Positions 1-10,686 of a DNA stretch of 64,000 nucleotides are shown in pieces. The position numbers and the translations under genes were made by a program. Within the stretch, counting starts at the first letter, position 1. Each line of letters starts with the position of its first letter. The notes below the pieces were generated by a model. The model saw only the letters and a list, made by a program, of their open reading frames with translations, did not search any database and was not told the origin of the DNA. Source of the DNA: Armillaria gallica (Eukaryota; Basidiomycota; Agaricomycetes; Agaricales; Physalacriaceae); the NCBI GenBank assembly GCA_037576215.1, contig JBANDB010000011.1, forward strand, positions 1,302,001-1,366,000, read 5' to 3'.

Positions 1-565
1 TATAAGGTAATCGTCGCTTCCTCCTTGAATCTGGCGGTTGAAGACAGCATGCTGCCTTCACCAGAGAAGAAGTTTTGGTGTCATTGATGGTCCATGGCAG
101 ACCATGCAAGACATGCCATGCTCTGACGCCGTGGAGGTAATTTGAGAGAGTTCCGCTGGCATAGTTACCTGCCATGGTGGCGAGGAAACTCGAAATGACA
201 TTAGCACTAGCAGGACAACGAACATCCTCAGATATATTTCTGGCATCACAGAAAACGTGGTAGAGCAGAAGTCCGGAGCCGTAGGTTTCGAGGGTGTTGT
301 CAGCCCATGAAAAGGAAAGGACGTTGAAGATACGAGCAAGATCTACATCAGAGAGATGAGCAGAGTTTGCGCGGCCGTTAAGTGGCCTCCATTTGATCAG
401 TCGTTCACGCGCCAAGCAGTGAGGATGGAAAGGAGATGGTCGAGGCGCATGGGAGGTGTGATAGGCTCTCGGACGCGATGTAGAAGGCTGAAAACGGTCT
501 GGAATTTGTTGTGGGAATGGATGAAGAACTTGATGTTGAGGTTGGGACTCGGGCTCAGTAGTAGT
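1..565 (-). CDS. Tyrosine recombinase, N-terminal part, cut by window edge
   Basis: An open minus-strand frame, one register away from RT-RNase H, runs without stop from about 565 to base 1. It begins with a Pro/Gln/His-rich linker, followed by CLARERLIKWRPLNGR, FSWADNTLETYGSGLLLYH, then ATMAGNYASGTLSNYLHGVR and AWHVLHGLPWTIND. This is the SAM-like core-binding domain of fungal YR-retrotransposon recombinases. The catalytic R-H-R-Y domain would lie beyond the left edge. There is no ATG in frame ahead of the domain, so it is probably expressed by frameshift or splicing from the RNase H reading frame, which stops at 555. Confidence 0.75.
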
Positions 566-2581
566 CTTCGGAATACAGAGTTGGAAGCCAGTCGAACTCA
601 GGCTGAGGGACAGGGGAATGGGTTCGTACTTGACAGATCTTGGGAGAGGGGACATGGTTGTTGAGTTTTCGGTCTGAGGGAGTAATTTGATCGTCGAAGT
701 TAACGATGAAGGGGAGCAACTCGTCTGGGATGGAGATGGGTGGGAGGAGCAGAGCCTCGGAAGGGTAAATGCCTCTGGAGGGGTCATCAGCCGGGTTGAC
801 GGCACTAGTGACGTATCTTGTATGGACATGGAGGTTGCTGGAGCTGAGGAAATTGTGTATCCGTCGGAAAATGTTGTTGACCTCGGGATTTCGGTGGCGG
901 CCATTCCACCAGCCCTCGACAATAGATTTGTTGTCTCCATAGAGTTTGACGTGGACTTCTGTGAGTTCTGAACAAAGCAAGGATACACTCAATGTAGTAG
1001 AGGGATAAAATCGTCGAACTTACGTAGCATTGGGAGTGTTCGTACAAGAAATTCGAAACCAAGTCCCTCGGCCCATTGTATATCTCGTTTTTCGGATTTC
1101 CATCCTGGGAGAAGTCGCCATGCACGCCATCTGTTTCCAATGATGATGGCAATTCCAACACCGGAGCTTGCATCTGAGAACGCATTGATATCGATGACTG
1201 GGCATGGCGTTGGGATGGGACGAGAGGGGTTGGAAAATAGTTGGGATAACCACCAGTTGAGGTCGGGGATGGTGCTTTTTGGTGCGTGTCGTGGAAGGAA
1301 AGGACGGTCATAGGCAACTGCAAGAAACTTTTCAAGATTGGTGAGGTAAGCTTGACCCATGGGGATAACACGGGTGGTATGTAAGAGCTTTCCGTATAGT
1401 GACTGAATGTCAGAGAGGATGTGGACATCGGTTGCCAACCAATCGTGGATAGTGGCAATGTATTTCTCTCTCTTTTCGGGTGATAGGGAGATGGATCGAG
1501 TCTGCAAATTCCAGAGAAGGCCCGTGAATGGGAACAAAGATGAAAAGGGAATGTCCTTTTTGATCTTCCATGGGATACCAAGATCTTGCGATATGGTGTC
1601 GATGTCTTTGAAGTTGTAAGTAAACATGGCATCAATGGGATCGCGTGAGGAATCTCCTGAATGATCTCGAATGGGGAAGGCACAGTCTTCATCAAACTCT
1701 TCGAAGTGACCATCTGGGAGAAGAGCACCTTTCCACCATAAACGGCCTCCTGATTGCTGTTGGCCACCTTCGAGAGATATGCGACATCGGAACTCAAGAC
1801 GTAGATTATTATACTCTTCCAAATATTTAAGAAGTAACCTGAGGAAACAGTGATCATCGACCCATTTTGAGATTGGACCAATTCCCTCAGCACAAAAAAT
1901 ATCAGTGCCTGCATCGCTAACCAGTCCGTAAGCCCCAGAACCGGAAGTTTCGCCAAAAGCAACACATGGGTCAATAGCAAATTCATTATCAGAGAGGCGT
2001 ACAACAGTTCCTGGCCATTGAGAGGGGTGAGTTCCAATAGACCGGTAGGCCTCGGACACGTCGCGGATGCCACCTTGAGAACCTGGAGGTAACAAAGAGA
2101 TTTTGAGGCACATGACATTGAATGTTCCCCATGTGCAAGGGAAGTCATCTGATGAGATGAAATGGTTGATTGAGAACTGATTAAAATTAGAAGAGCGAGG
2201 GAAAGAGTAATTTTGAATGAGTCGGAGCTCATCGTGAGTATGAGGTTTAGGAACCAGAGATAAGGGGGAGGTTTGAAATGGGCCAATAAACTTTTCGACA
2301 TCGTCTTGGCTGAAGGGACCAATATAGCGTCCGCAATGGAACTCGTGATGCACAATGTTTTGGAATTGGGTGCGAAATTGATCAATAGAAGCATGATTCG
2401 GAGGTGTGAATGTCTTTTGAATTGGTGGAATACCAATGTTGAAACCAGCAGAGAGACCATTATAGATAGAAGGGTACCGATGTAGAAGATTAGCTTTTGA
2501 GAGGTGTTGTAGCCATGAATCAGAGTGCAAAGGGGTGCAAGGTTTATTTCTTCTGAGCATAAGAACAGTGGAAGGCTCCAT
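555..2581 (-). CDS. Reverse transcriptase-RNase H of the YR retrotransposon (two exons)
   Basis: The frame is open from 3148, but the first plausible ATG is 2581, overlapping the gag end (2544) by 38 nt. Exon 1 is 2581-1024, intron 968-1023 (56 nt, GTAAGT...TTCAG), exon 2 is 967-555. RT motifs: DVSEAYRSIGTHP (motif A), FGETSGSGAYG (motif B) and KWVDDHCFLRL (the DD catalytic box). RNase H follows: FSDASS, a conserved Glu in IQWAEGLGFE, then LYGDNKSIVEGWWNGRHRN and NPADDPSRG. Splicing joins the two halves of RNase H exactly in frame, which supports the intron. The type is that of DIRS-like elements. The start could instead be reached by frameshifting from gag. Confidence 0.8.
968..1023 (-). other. 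Spliceosomal intron inside RNase H
   Basis: Reads GTAAGT...GTTCAG on the minus strand, 56 nt. Removing it restores one continuous RNase H frame across two otherwise separate ORFs. An intron inside a retrotransposon coding region is notable because it should be lost on retrotransposition of a spliced RNA. Confidence 0.8.
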
Positions 2582-4248
2582 GGGCAGAACTTCCGCATCC
2601 AGAGCATTCGTGATGGCTGGGATGGGACCGTTTGCAACCTGCTGGTCGGTTCCAATCGAGGCAGACAGGTTCTCCTTGCTTGTTGACGAGAGCACCATTG
2701 CCTGTGCGGAGACATCTGGTTGCACCACCATTCCATAAGGTTGAAGAGCGGCAGAATTTGAGGTTCGCATGGATGCCAAGGCAAATGGCGCACACAACGG
2801 CATCGGATGAGGATGCGCCAGGTCGAAAAAATGATTGAGAAGTATTGGCATCAGTAGAGCGTGAATTGTAACGAGCACTCTTGTCTTGATAATTAGAAGA
2901 CGTTGGCATAGATGGACCAGCATCAGGAGGATAATCTCGAGACTTGTCGTAATGACTCTCATCATAGCGACGATTATATGAGTTTCGAGGGTAGTAGGTA
3001 CTAGTGGATCGACAATCAGAATCCTGACGTCTATGGGGGGATGTAGATCGGGGACGGAAACGTTCATTCGAACGCATGCCATAACCATAGTATTGAGTAT
3101 TCGAATTGCTCGCTTCTGGCTAGAGAAGATGGAATTGACGCAGAGCATTGTACCAAGTCATAAAAATAACGAGGAGTAGAAATTGAGCAAGTAGAAATGC
3201 AACCAATGAGGGACATGCAACCAATGAGGGAAATGCAACCAATGAGGGCAAAATGCAACCAATGAGGGATTTTGATGTGACAAAAGAATAAATATTCGAA
3301 AGCAAGATGGGCAGAAAGAAAGAATGAGAAGTGGAGCTCTTACGGATGGAGTACACGCACCTTGAAAGGGGACACCTTTGCCTTGTCATGAAGGTCGTTA
3401 GAGATGTTCTCTAACCTATCATTTACGATTTGACCAAGATTTGGTGCAACATTTCCTTCTTCGACATCACGGTGCCATTGCTGGCAAGTTTCGTTGGCAT
3501 AGACTAGAAGAGTTTTGTCACCATTGGAACGTTGACGAAAGACATGAATAGTAATATTCAAAAACATCGTTGCAAACATATGCACTGTCTTGGGAGGCCA
3601 GTTTGCAGTCTCTATCGCTCGTAGAAACCAAGAGAAAGCATATGAAAATTGGGACCAAGACAACTCCTTGTCAGGCAAGGCATTTTTAGAAGGTTTGACC
3701 GTTGAAGATGCTTGGAAAGAGAGAGAGCCAGAGGTGGTGTCTTGGAGGAGGTTTACTGTTTCAGGAGCGAGAGAAGTGACGAGTCCGGAAGCTTCAGTTG
3801 CCGCCATCTTGGTGAAATACCAGAGAGGACAGTACTTGAAATCGGTGAGCTGCTTCTGAGCATAGGGGTGAAGAATTGGAACGGCTTCCTTGTCAACTGT
3901 GAGTTTCTCGTCAAAATTCCCTAACTTGGGTCGCTTCTTCTCTCTCTCCTTTCGTTCAGTGTCCTTCTCCTTTTCCGCTTCTAATTGGGCTTCTTCTGCG
4001 GCCTCTTCAGCGGCTAGCTGAGCTGCGCGAGCAATGTCTCTGTCAGCCTGCACTTGAGCATTCCAAATGTCTCGCTCTTTTGCGTTTCGCAAGGTCCAGT
4101 TTTCCGTGAGTTGAACAATAGTGTCTTGAGGTGATAAATGGTTGGCTGATTCGACAGCTTCACGGATAAACGTGAAGTCATCAGAAGCAAAGTCAGGGCA
4201 CTCGGCGAGGTGTGGATTGATCTTGAGACGAGAATGTGTTTCAGGCAT
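2544..4248 (-). CDS. Gag-like protein of the YR retrotransposon (two exons)
   Basis: Exon 1 is 4248-3361 and exon 2 is 3119-2544. Splicing donor AAG/GTGCGT to acceptor TCTCTAG keeps frame and gives about 487 aa. The N-terminal half has an Ala/Glu/Lys-rich stretch predicted to be coiled coil (about residues 70-105), followed by a conserved-looking helical region. The C-terminal half is Arg/Ser/Tyr-rich and ends in a Cys/His cluster (CAICLGIHANLKFC, then CxxC and a terminal HxxxC), probably a nucleic-acid-binding zinc module in place of a CCHC knuckle. The position upstream of RT fits a nucleocapsid role. The intron is inferred; without it the first exon would stop at 3340. Confidence 0.65.
3120..3360 (-). 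other. Inferred gag intron with a tandem repeat inside
   Basis: A 241-nt GT-AG intron inferred from frame continuity between the two gag exons. It is four to five times longer than other introns here. The extra length includes an array of about four 18-20 bp units (3195-3268, core AACCAATGAGGG on the plus strand). Confidence 0.5.
3195..3268. repeat. Minisatellite, about 4 x 18-20 bp
   Basis: Four head-to-tail copies of a unit close to ATGCAACCAATGAGGG differing by one to three bases in the spacer. It lies in the inferred gag intron of the YR retrotransposon. Confidence 0.85.
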
Positions 4249-5500
4249 GGGAAATCAAGACAAAGTTATCGCGTTTAATGTATACTTGATGTTTGACAGA
4301 GCCTTGTTGTTGACAAAGCTCAGCTCGGCTGTGTTTCCTCTCAGCGAAGTGAGAGCTAAGAGAGAAATCAAGAATCATCACGTGCTAACTCGTACGCAAA
4401 CCCTATTCTGAGACTTCGCTCGTACCTCACATACTCTCAGAACGTCAAGGGACACAATTATCAGGGCGCCTATTTGTCATCATTGACGCCAGTGTCACAA
4501 ATCACATGTACGATAACAAGCGTGGATTGTGACAACTGTGGCCGTGCATCTTGACATGACGCCGGATATTCGCCACGACCACGACTACCCCCGAAAAAGA
4601 GACTCCCTGTCGTTATGACTCTTGACTATTGTCCTTGTAATTGTCATTCATTAAAAGATGACTGTGGCATGCCGAAGAGACAAGTAACATACACCTTTCC
4701 TGGATCCAAGGACATAGTTTTCGTTCTTACCATCACCTCCTATTGTCACCACCTCTGTTTCTTTCCTTCCACCACTCAGCTCATAAAGCATGGCACCTTT
4801 GCATCTGTCTACGTTATCCTTGCTTCTCTCGTCGCTTTCAAAGAGGTGCTGTCAGAGGCGGACGCACCGCAACTTCAAGTCGAGTGCGACACCTGGACTC
4901 TTGCACAAATCTACGAATCCTGTCATTCCAACTCATCCTTCTCTCTGCCTCGCCCACTTGCGTACAACGACCCTCGCGATTCCCATTCATTTTGCCGCCT
5001 GGCGCAGTCCCCTTCTCGTCCAGTGAGAACAGGTCTCACCCGTCGCCTTCGTCCTCTTCGTGTGGTGGCGCTTGGATCGTTCACTGCGTTTGAGCTTCCA
5101 GCATTCGCTATGAAGCGTATCCGCGCATTACCTACAGAGGTTTCTGTTCGTATCTAACGATGCGTACATTGCGCCATTTTTGCGCAGTCCCTTATTTTCC
5201 CCTACCTCAATGTCTGCCTTGGCGACTTGGCTCTGAACCTGAATATTTGAATCTTTATGATAGTGGTCGCTCGGATTACTATCAGTAGAGACGTCTTGGG
5301 AGTTCACCAAATACCTACTAGTTCTTCGTGCGCCTCCTCCTCTCCTCTCTCTTTTCCACTTCACTCACTTTTTCCTTCCCTGTGCTATTCTCGCTTGTTC
5401 CCGTGCATCGTGGTCCTGTGTTTGTGAATCGCGGCTACGGCGTTTGCGAATCGACTTGATTCCCGTGTATCGTTGTTTACGTGTTCACGTCTCGGTGTTT
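4249..5500. other. No convincing gene
   Basis: A 180-codon plus-strand ORF (4615-5157) has no recognisable domain and a composition (Ser/Cys/Pro-rich) typical of a chance ORF. 4280-4440 may hold the 5' leader or promoter of the YR retrotransposon, but I see no diagnostic element. Confidence 0.4.
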
Positions 5501-5570
5501 TCGATCCAGGATCCGCGTACTGTTGTTACCTCCCCGTCTCATCCTGCTCTGAGCTCGTGGACCTGGCACT

Positions 5571-6099
5571 GTGCCCGAGTATCTGTGGCCCGTGCGCCGT
5601 GTCTCACAGACGCGTATGGTCTTGTTTGGTGATTGGAACTACCTCGTCACCTCAACGTCACCTTTGACGTCCTCGTCCCATTTTCTATACAATACTCCAT
5701 CGTCATGTCTCACTCTGCGGAGTGTACTTGTTCCCGCGCGTAGAAAAGCCTTAGTCCGACTGCTGACATCATAACATACTCTCGCCGTTGAGGTCCTACG
5801 ATTAGTCGTCCACCTGTTCCTCGTTCGCAGCGTTTGTGCTGTTTGTGCCTATCTGAAGCTGAGAGTGAAGCACACGCTTTGCTGTACTGCAACGGATCAC
5901 AATACTTGGAAGATTTGTGATCTGATTTCTTTATTAATAAATTTATCGTCCTGATTGCCGCGAATTTGTTGAATCAGCGACGTCTGGTTTTGAAGTCATA
6001 CATATCTCACTGTGAGCAGAAAACTGTTGGAGCCCTTGCTAAATATGTCTTCCATGTTTTCCGTATTTTTACTACCGCACCCTTATATTATCCGTGAAT
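5571..6099 (+). pseudogene. Decayed 3' end of a non-LTR retrotransposon reverse transcriptase
   Basis: Three frame-shifted pieces together read like the C-terminus of Tad/LINE-type fungal reverse transcriptases. They are RKALVRLLTS, stop, then HTLAVEVLR (5740-5800); RPPVPRSQRLCCLCLSEAES followed by EAHALLYC (about 5803-5892), a C-x2-C...H-x4-C zinc-binding signature; and ALAKYVFHVFRIFTTAP near 6030-6090. At least one in-frame stop and two frame changes separate them, so the copy is dead. The family call rests on the CxxC/H/C motif and the order of the three blocks. Confidence 0.6.
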
Positions 6100-7573
6100 G
6101 ACTTTCTTTAGTACCCCATGAAGAGTCTCTACTCCGCACGACACACTCAACAGTGTGCTCACAACGGTATGAGCCTTCGTGGCCACAGCACATGGTTCGC
6201 CATGTCAGGGCTGTGGGCCTGGCCGTTCCTTATTTGGACCTTGTGCCGGTAACAACACCAACACCAACACCATCATCGACTAGCCCGTCAGAATACTCCA
6301 GGTCGGGCTTGATTTTATTTCGCGTTGCCAGACTAATACCCGGCCGCAACAAGCTCGCTGCTTCTAGCTATTCCACCTGCAAACTTAATTCTTCCCAAAG
6401 CAGTGTGTTTCCTTGAGAAAGTGCAGGAGTCGATCTCCGGAAAGTACCACGAGAGCATGTTCGTTCCAGAGAAGAACGTGCGTTGCAGAAAGCTGATGAT
6501 GGCCGGCACGATGCTGAACACTTTGAGAATGACGCTCTTCATAGCCAGCACGACCGCGGTCCCGGTTCTTCCCAGCTCCGTTGGGGCTGTTAGCCGAGGT
6601 GCGATACCCTTGACTTGTAGAGCATTCCGCCCTCGCAAGCTGAGCAGGATCTTTGTTTGATGATAAATGCACGTACTATTACTTCTGAAATATGGAGAGC
6701 TAGCTATTTTGTGCCGGGATATCTCTGTTGGTATCTCGCTCCTGTGTTCGCAATGGTACGCATTTGATCTATACGTCTGATCATATGCGCATGCAGGTCT
6801 TCATTCACCTCTCTCGGTTCGCTTCCTTGTTCGTGTGATACCCTGCCATACCTCAGGGCAGGCTACACTTTTTTCTCGGAGAGCCGAGCTCATTATATAT
6901 GTATGTATGTTATCGTGCTTGGTAGCTCTAGCCCTCAAGATACTGTCGTCCATGAAAGTGAAGGCTCGCACTTTCTAGATGTTTGGGACCAAAACTGATC
7001 GTCTATGTTCTTAGTGGTCCTGTTCTTTCTCGTACACACATTAGTGGAGCAATCTGCGTCTTTGTGTCTGGTTTCAATCGTTCTCATCCCTTTTCTCCTA
7101 TGTGACGACATCCGATAAAGGTATGTATATGCATCCTTGTGCGGCAATGCCTACTAACGTTCAAGCTTCCAGGACATCCTCCTAGTATGCACCATTGAAC
7201 CCGTGAAACCTTTTTCTAGTCTTTCCTAGTCAACGTTCGTTTCTTGCCCTTTTCTTACTTTCGACTTTCTTTCGTTCTTCTTTAACAATGGCTATCGCAT
7301 GAGAAGTGCCAGGTTTTCTTCCTATTTTGCGAAATATGCCTTAGCGTTGCATCTTTATTGGCTATCGGTCGGTGGCTATACTCCTATCTACTAATTTGTT
7401 GTGCCTTTCTGTACTCTTTGGCCACTGTTGAGTGTTATCAGATCGAGGCTAAAAAAAATCTCAGTTCACCTTTGTAAACACTTTCCAAAAAAAAAAAAAC
7501 ACAGAAAATTGCGCGCAGAACAGCGCGAGGCTCCTGCTCCTATCGGGCTAAATCTATCAAGAATGAAAGGTTT
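6100..7573. other. Gene-poor stretch
   Basis: No recognisable coding region. Short overlapping ORFs on both strands around 6150-6670 show no domain. A 12-A run at about 7488 and T-rich pyrimidine tracts near 7250-7320 suggest old retroposon or UTR debris. Confidence 0.4.
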
Positions 7574-7930
7574 TATGTACTTACTGTAGCAAAACTATCA
7601 CCCCTCCTGGGGCAAGGTCAGAAAAACGGACACTTACTGTAAAGGATCTGCCACGCGATGGGTCTTCAACCCAAAAATGAGTACTACGAGTCGGGCGTAT
7701 ATTGCCAGAGAAAGCTAAGTCAAAGACACAAAAGCATGGTAGAAGTAAGAGTTTAAGTTAGGAAAAGTCCGAAATTGGCGCATACGTAGCTGCTGCAAAC
7801 CATATGTAAGCAAGAAAGACAATATGACGTAGCTAAGCGACCCGTAAAGAATCCGTATCCCTTACACTTACCTGCCTGGAGGTTGGTCCAGTGGTTTCAT
7901 GCAGTAAGTTGTAACTGATGGCTGAGTCTG
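7574..7930. repeat. Degenerate piece related to the GTAACTTACC TIR element
   Basis: Contains a block near 7583-7640 (GTAGCAAAACTATCACCCC and following) that matches the inner end of the intact copies at 8230-8280 and 50920-50965, and a second block near 7870-7900 resembling the other end. It is probably an older nested copy of the same non-autonomous family. Confidence 0.4.
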
Positions 7931-8327
7931 ACCTAGGGTGGCGCACGAAACTTAGCTTTCGTTACACTTGGGTTTATTACCGGTAACTTACCTCCCATCG
8001 CTGGAAGGATTTTTTAGCGGTAACTTACCAATCATGTGACTGTCAGCTAAGCATCACAATTATATGTATATTACTTGTACAGATAAAAGTAGATATATCC
8101 AGTACTTACAGATGTATAACAGCTCTTGAGCGAGAGAAAATGAGTAAAAACGCGAAGATACAGAACCGGGAAAAAATCTGCGATTGCCGCGCGCTTGTCA
8201 TCTGAGTGTGCATGTGATAGGTAAGTTACCGTAACAAAACTACCCCTCCTGGGGCGGGGTCAGTAACAAACGGTTACTTTGCCTACCTAGAGGTTTCGTG
8301 CGCTACGCCGCTACCCTAGTCTGACCA
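7930..8327. mobile_element. Non-autonomous TIR element (MITE), copy 1
   Basis: About 390 bp with inverted ends TAGGGTGGCGCACGAAAC (left) and GTTTCGTGCGC...TACCCTA (right). Subterminal GGTAACTTAC / GTAAGTTACC motifs lie in opposite orientation. The interior is AT-rich and non-coding. The same 8-bp word GTCTGACC borders both ends, which would fit an 8-bp target-site duplication as made by hAT-type transposases; family assignment is inference. Two relatives occur at 48424-48773 (inverted) and 50593-50994. It ends about 50-60 bp from the 3' end of a tRNA-Glu gene. Confidence 0.65.
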
Positions 8328-8377
8328 GTCACCACTGACCAGTGACAATATACAGATGGACTGATAAAAATTTAAAG

Positions 8378-8474
8378 TTTGGATACGGGGAATCGAACCC
8401 CGAGCTGCCGCGTTCTAGTATATGTTATATAAAGACATGAGAGGCGGCAATGTTAGCCGTTACACCATATCCGA
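8378..8474 (-). tRNA. tRNA-Glu (anticodon CUC) with intron
   Basis: On the minus strand: 5' acceptor arm TCGGATA, 3' arm TATCCAA (one C-A mismatch at the second pair), D arm GGTGTAACGGCTAAC, anticodon stem GCCGC/GCGGC with loop C-U-CUC-A, and T arm CGGGG-TTCGATT-CCCCG. An intron of about 26 nt begins one base 3' of the anticodon, the canonical position. The acceptor mismatch may mean a weakened copy. It is nearly identical to the tRNA at 48274-48366. Confidence 0.8.
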
Positions 8475-8479
8475 AACAG

Positions 8480-9478
8480 TTTAAGTCGTTTATGACGGTT
8501 AATAGCCTTGCAGGCTATCTTGATTATATACTACTCGGGGAACTCGTATCTATTCTTTGATACCAAACAGCTGTTACACCATGTCATACAAGGCATCCCA
8601 TGGCCTCGCTTATTTTCATCTTCTCGATAGCCTTGTCTCAGAATCATACACCCAGCGGCAAGCCTCCTTGCAGCTTTCTGCTATCTTTCGCTCAACCTTG
8701 ACTCAAAGTCTTAGACTCTTGAAGATCCCGAAGCATTAGTAAACTGAAAACTTGCCCCGTATCTTCGCTGTGTTTTTCTTTCATATGTAGTCGGGACGCC
8801 GATTTTCCAGCTAGAGCGGGCCAAGGCGTTTCCGCTAGTTTTGTGCCAAAATGCGCTGGAGTTGGCAGCGTTCTCTTTGCTCGATTTTGGACCAATCCTA
8901 GGCAATTGAAACCATGATCGACAAAAAGAAGGAGCTTCCCTCCGTTACCAGTAACTACCACGATCCGTGCCGACCATCTATCGCATGCGAGAGGGCTGTA
9001 TACAGAGTTGAATTGGGACCCGTCGCGGGTTAGGTGTGGACTTTACTATTCATGGTAAAGTGTTTTTCTCGGTATAGCGGCGCATAGCTTGCCAGTCTGA
9101 CTGTGCCGCTCAGCCCCGATGGCCGAACTTTCGGACATTGTGTTTTCTTCAATCGGACTGCTTCCTGCCGCTTCAAACAGTGATAACTGTGCAAAGTAAA
9201 AATGTGCGGCCATTAATTTCAAGTTATGAAACAAGGTGAAGTGCCACTGCGCCACGTTACTTTGTACTTTCTTACGCGCTTGTGAACCTCTCTTCCATTC
9301 TTGTTCAAAACCATTATTCGCTAGTGGGACTCATCAAAGTTTGTTCATACTTTCATCGATCCTCTCGTTCAGCTGGTATCCAAAAGGTAAGGGCGATATG
9401 TCGGCACCTTTTTGTCATCGATTGAAGTTCTAATGGCTTTGTCTGCTAGGCGTCCAACATCAACCATCTATTCTTGAA
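8480..9478. other. No gene recognised
   Basis: Only short ORFs without domains on either strand. Confidence 0.4.
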
Positions 9479-9864
9479 ATGCAGTCGCCCTTCTCAATGT
9501 CTACCCCCGCTGATCCTCTGGACGAGCTTGTTCAGAAGCAACATTCCGATAAAAATTTCGATCTCCTCGCCACCTTTGATAGTACCATGAACTCTACCGG
9601 CAGAGTACCCACCATGGTCGACATTTTAGCTGCCCAATCCACAAGTGTGTCTGGGGCTCTTCAATTGACTGACATGGAATGTGCTTCCAGTCCCTATCCT
9701 CGACGGCAAAGGAATCCACACACCCTCTCGGTCAACTTCACATATAAGCTCTCTTCTCCCAGCGGGGGCGTCTGTCGCAGAGTCCAATACGAGTATCAGT
9801 AACATGACTGCCACACCAGAACTCCTGCCGTGTACGTCTCCGAGATGTATCCTTGGCGCACCGT
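9479..9864 (+). pseudogene. Unidentified gene fragment interrupted by a LINE
   Basis: An ATG at 9479 opens a frame (MQSPFSMSTPADPLDELVQK...) whose sequence looks coding for about 65 codons. The likely continuation sits in another frame from about 9681 (LPVPILDGKG, then a Ser/Thr-rich tail) up to 9864, where a LINE insertion begins. Past the LINE the flank resumes at 10687 without a long ORF. I do not recognise the protein. A frameshift or unrecognised intron at about 9675 plus the insertion suggest it is not functional. Confidence 0.35.
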
Positions 9865-9875
9865 TACCTTTGGCG

Positions 9876-9879
<4 letters not shown>
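9865..9879. repeat. Target-site duplication, left copy
   Basis: TACCTTTGGCGCTTT, repeated exactly at 10687-10701. The last Ts merge with the poly-T run, so the length is 12 to 15. Confidence 0.85.
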
Positions 9880-9911
<32 letters not shown>

Positions 9912-10686
9912 ATTCAATATTATTGTGCATTGGGGCGGGCCCCATGGCGCGACACTAATCTGTCTAGTCTACTCCGTCGGCTCCAAAAGCCCTGTAGACG
10001 GGCGCAATCCCCCCTACAGTCCAGAGTATCCTACTCTGTTTTTGATGGCCGCCGATTCATCCCTTCTCGCTCCGGCTTTTGTCGGTTTGGTGGCTTGCTC
10101 GCCCTACCATTAAGTACCAAAGGGCACCAGGAAGAAAATAGTAAACAGACAGCCTGTCTCGAATCTGTTACCCTTGTGCTTCTGTCTCGTGCTGCGCTGT
10201 TTTGTGTTCGCGTGGTCCCGAGACCATGGTTGCCGATTACCAGGGAATATCTTCAGGGTGGGGTGCTGGTTAAGCGTTTCGTGAGTGTCGTAATGTGTCG
10301 TGTCTTGGTGCGTTAAATAGGCTGAATAAATTAAGCGTTAGTCTGACTTTCCGGATAAACGTTACCCATGGTGGCTTGGAATCGCCGTGTCTTCCCTATA
10401 TATTTCAGTAAGGCCTTGACGGTTGTTACGTTTTCCATCATGCTCTGCATTGATGTTGCTCCTCTTCCCATCCCTTTCTTCATATCTGTTCGTAGACTCT
10501 GATGCTTGGGGCATTCGAAGATGAAGTGATGAACGGTCTCCTTCACTTCTACTCCTTTGGCGTAGCAGCTTTCGCAGAAGGGGAAATCAGCTTTCTTGAA
10601 GCGGTGCAAATATGCGTTCAGTGGTATGTGACCTGTGCGCAATTGAATCAGTAGTGACGTCTGCCTTCTTTTCATATCTTTTGTGA
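9880..10686 (-). mobile_element. 5'-truncated non-LTR retrotransposon (Tad/LINE-like) with poly-A tail
   Basis: The plus strand starts with a 34-T run (9877-9910), which is the poly-A tail of a minus-strand insertion. The element ends at 10686 inside coding sequence. The flanking 15-bp direct repeat TACCTTTGGCGCTTT (9865-9879 and 10687-10701) is a target-site duplication. All features of target-primed reverse transcription are present. The long uninterrupted T-run suggests a recent insertion. Confidence 0.85.
10331..10675 (-). pseudogene. C-terminus of a LINE reverse transcriptase (5' truncated)
   Basis: 114 codons on the minus strand: MKRRQTSLLIQLRTGHIPLN, then AYLHRFKKADFPFCESC, ETVHHFIFECPKH and a basic tail. 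The pattern LRTGH.PLN.YL followed by C-x2-C...HH-x4-C is the conserved C-terminus (RNase H end plus zinc-binding motif) of fungal non-LTR polyproteins. It is open to the truncation point and ends before the poly-A tail. Only this end was copied, so it cannot encode active reverse transcriptase. Confidence 0.8.

Larger units (their letters stand above)
1..4248 (-). mobile_element. DIRS/Ngaro-like tyrosine-recombinase retrotransposon, open at left edge
   Basis: Minus-strand element with gag (4248-2544), RT-RNase H (2581-555) and the N-terminal part of a tyrosine recombinase (about 565-1), in that order. No integrase, aspartic protease or LTR is visible. The order gag/RT/RNase H/YR is the hallmark of YR retrotransposons (DIRS order; Ngaro, PAT and DIRS subgroups). 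The far end, with the catalytic Arg/His/Tyr part of the recombinase and the terminal repeats, lies outside the window, so the subgroup is not settled. Genes are split by introns and change frame twice. I found no terminal repeat just right of 4248. Confidence 0.85.

Noticed and set aside
805..2793. 662-codon minus-strand ORF overlapping RT-RNase H
   Set aside because: It lies in another frame of the same strand over the RT gene, has no domain, and its composition (Ser/Leu/His-rich) is that of a shadow frame.
3195..3268. CRISPR-like array
   Set aside because: Four near-identical units without unique spacers, in a fungal retrotransposon intron; a simple minisatellite.
4615..5157. 180-codon plus-strand ORF
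   Set aside because: No domain, no splice partner, and a Cys/Ser/Pro-rich composition with no sign of conserved blocks.
9479..9800. N-terminus of a psi-producing oxygenase
   Set aside because: The start (ADPLDELVQK...) vaguely resembles oxygenase N-termini, but the following sequence does not, and the nearest certain oxygenase block is 2.6 kb away; left unassigned.
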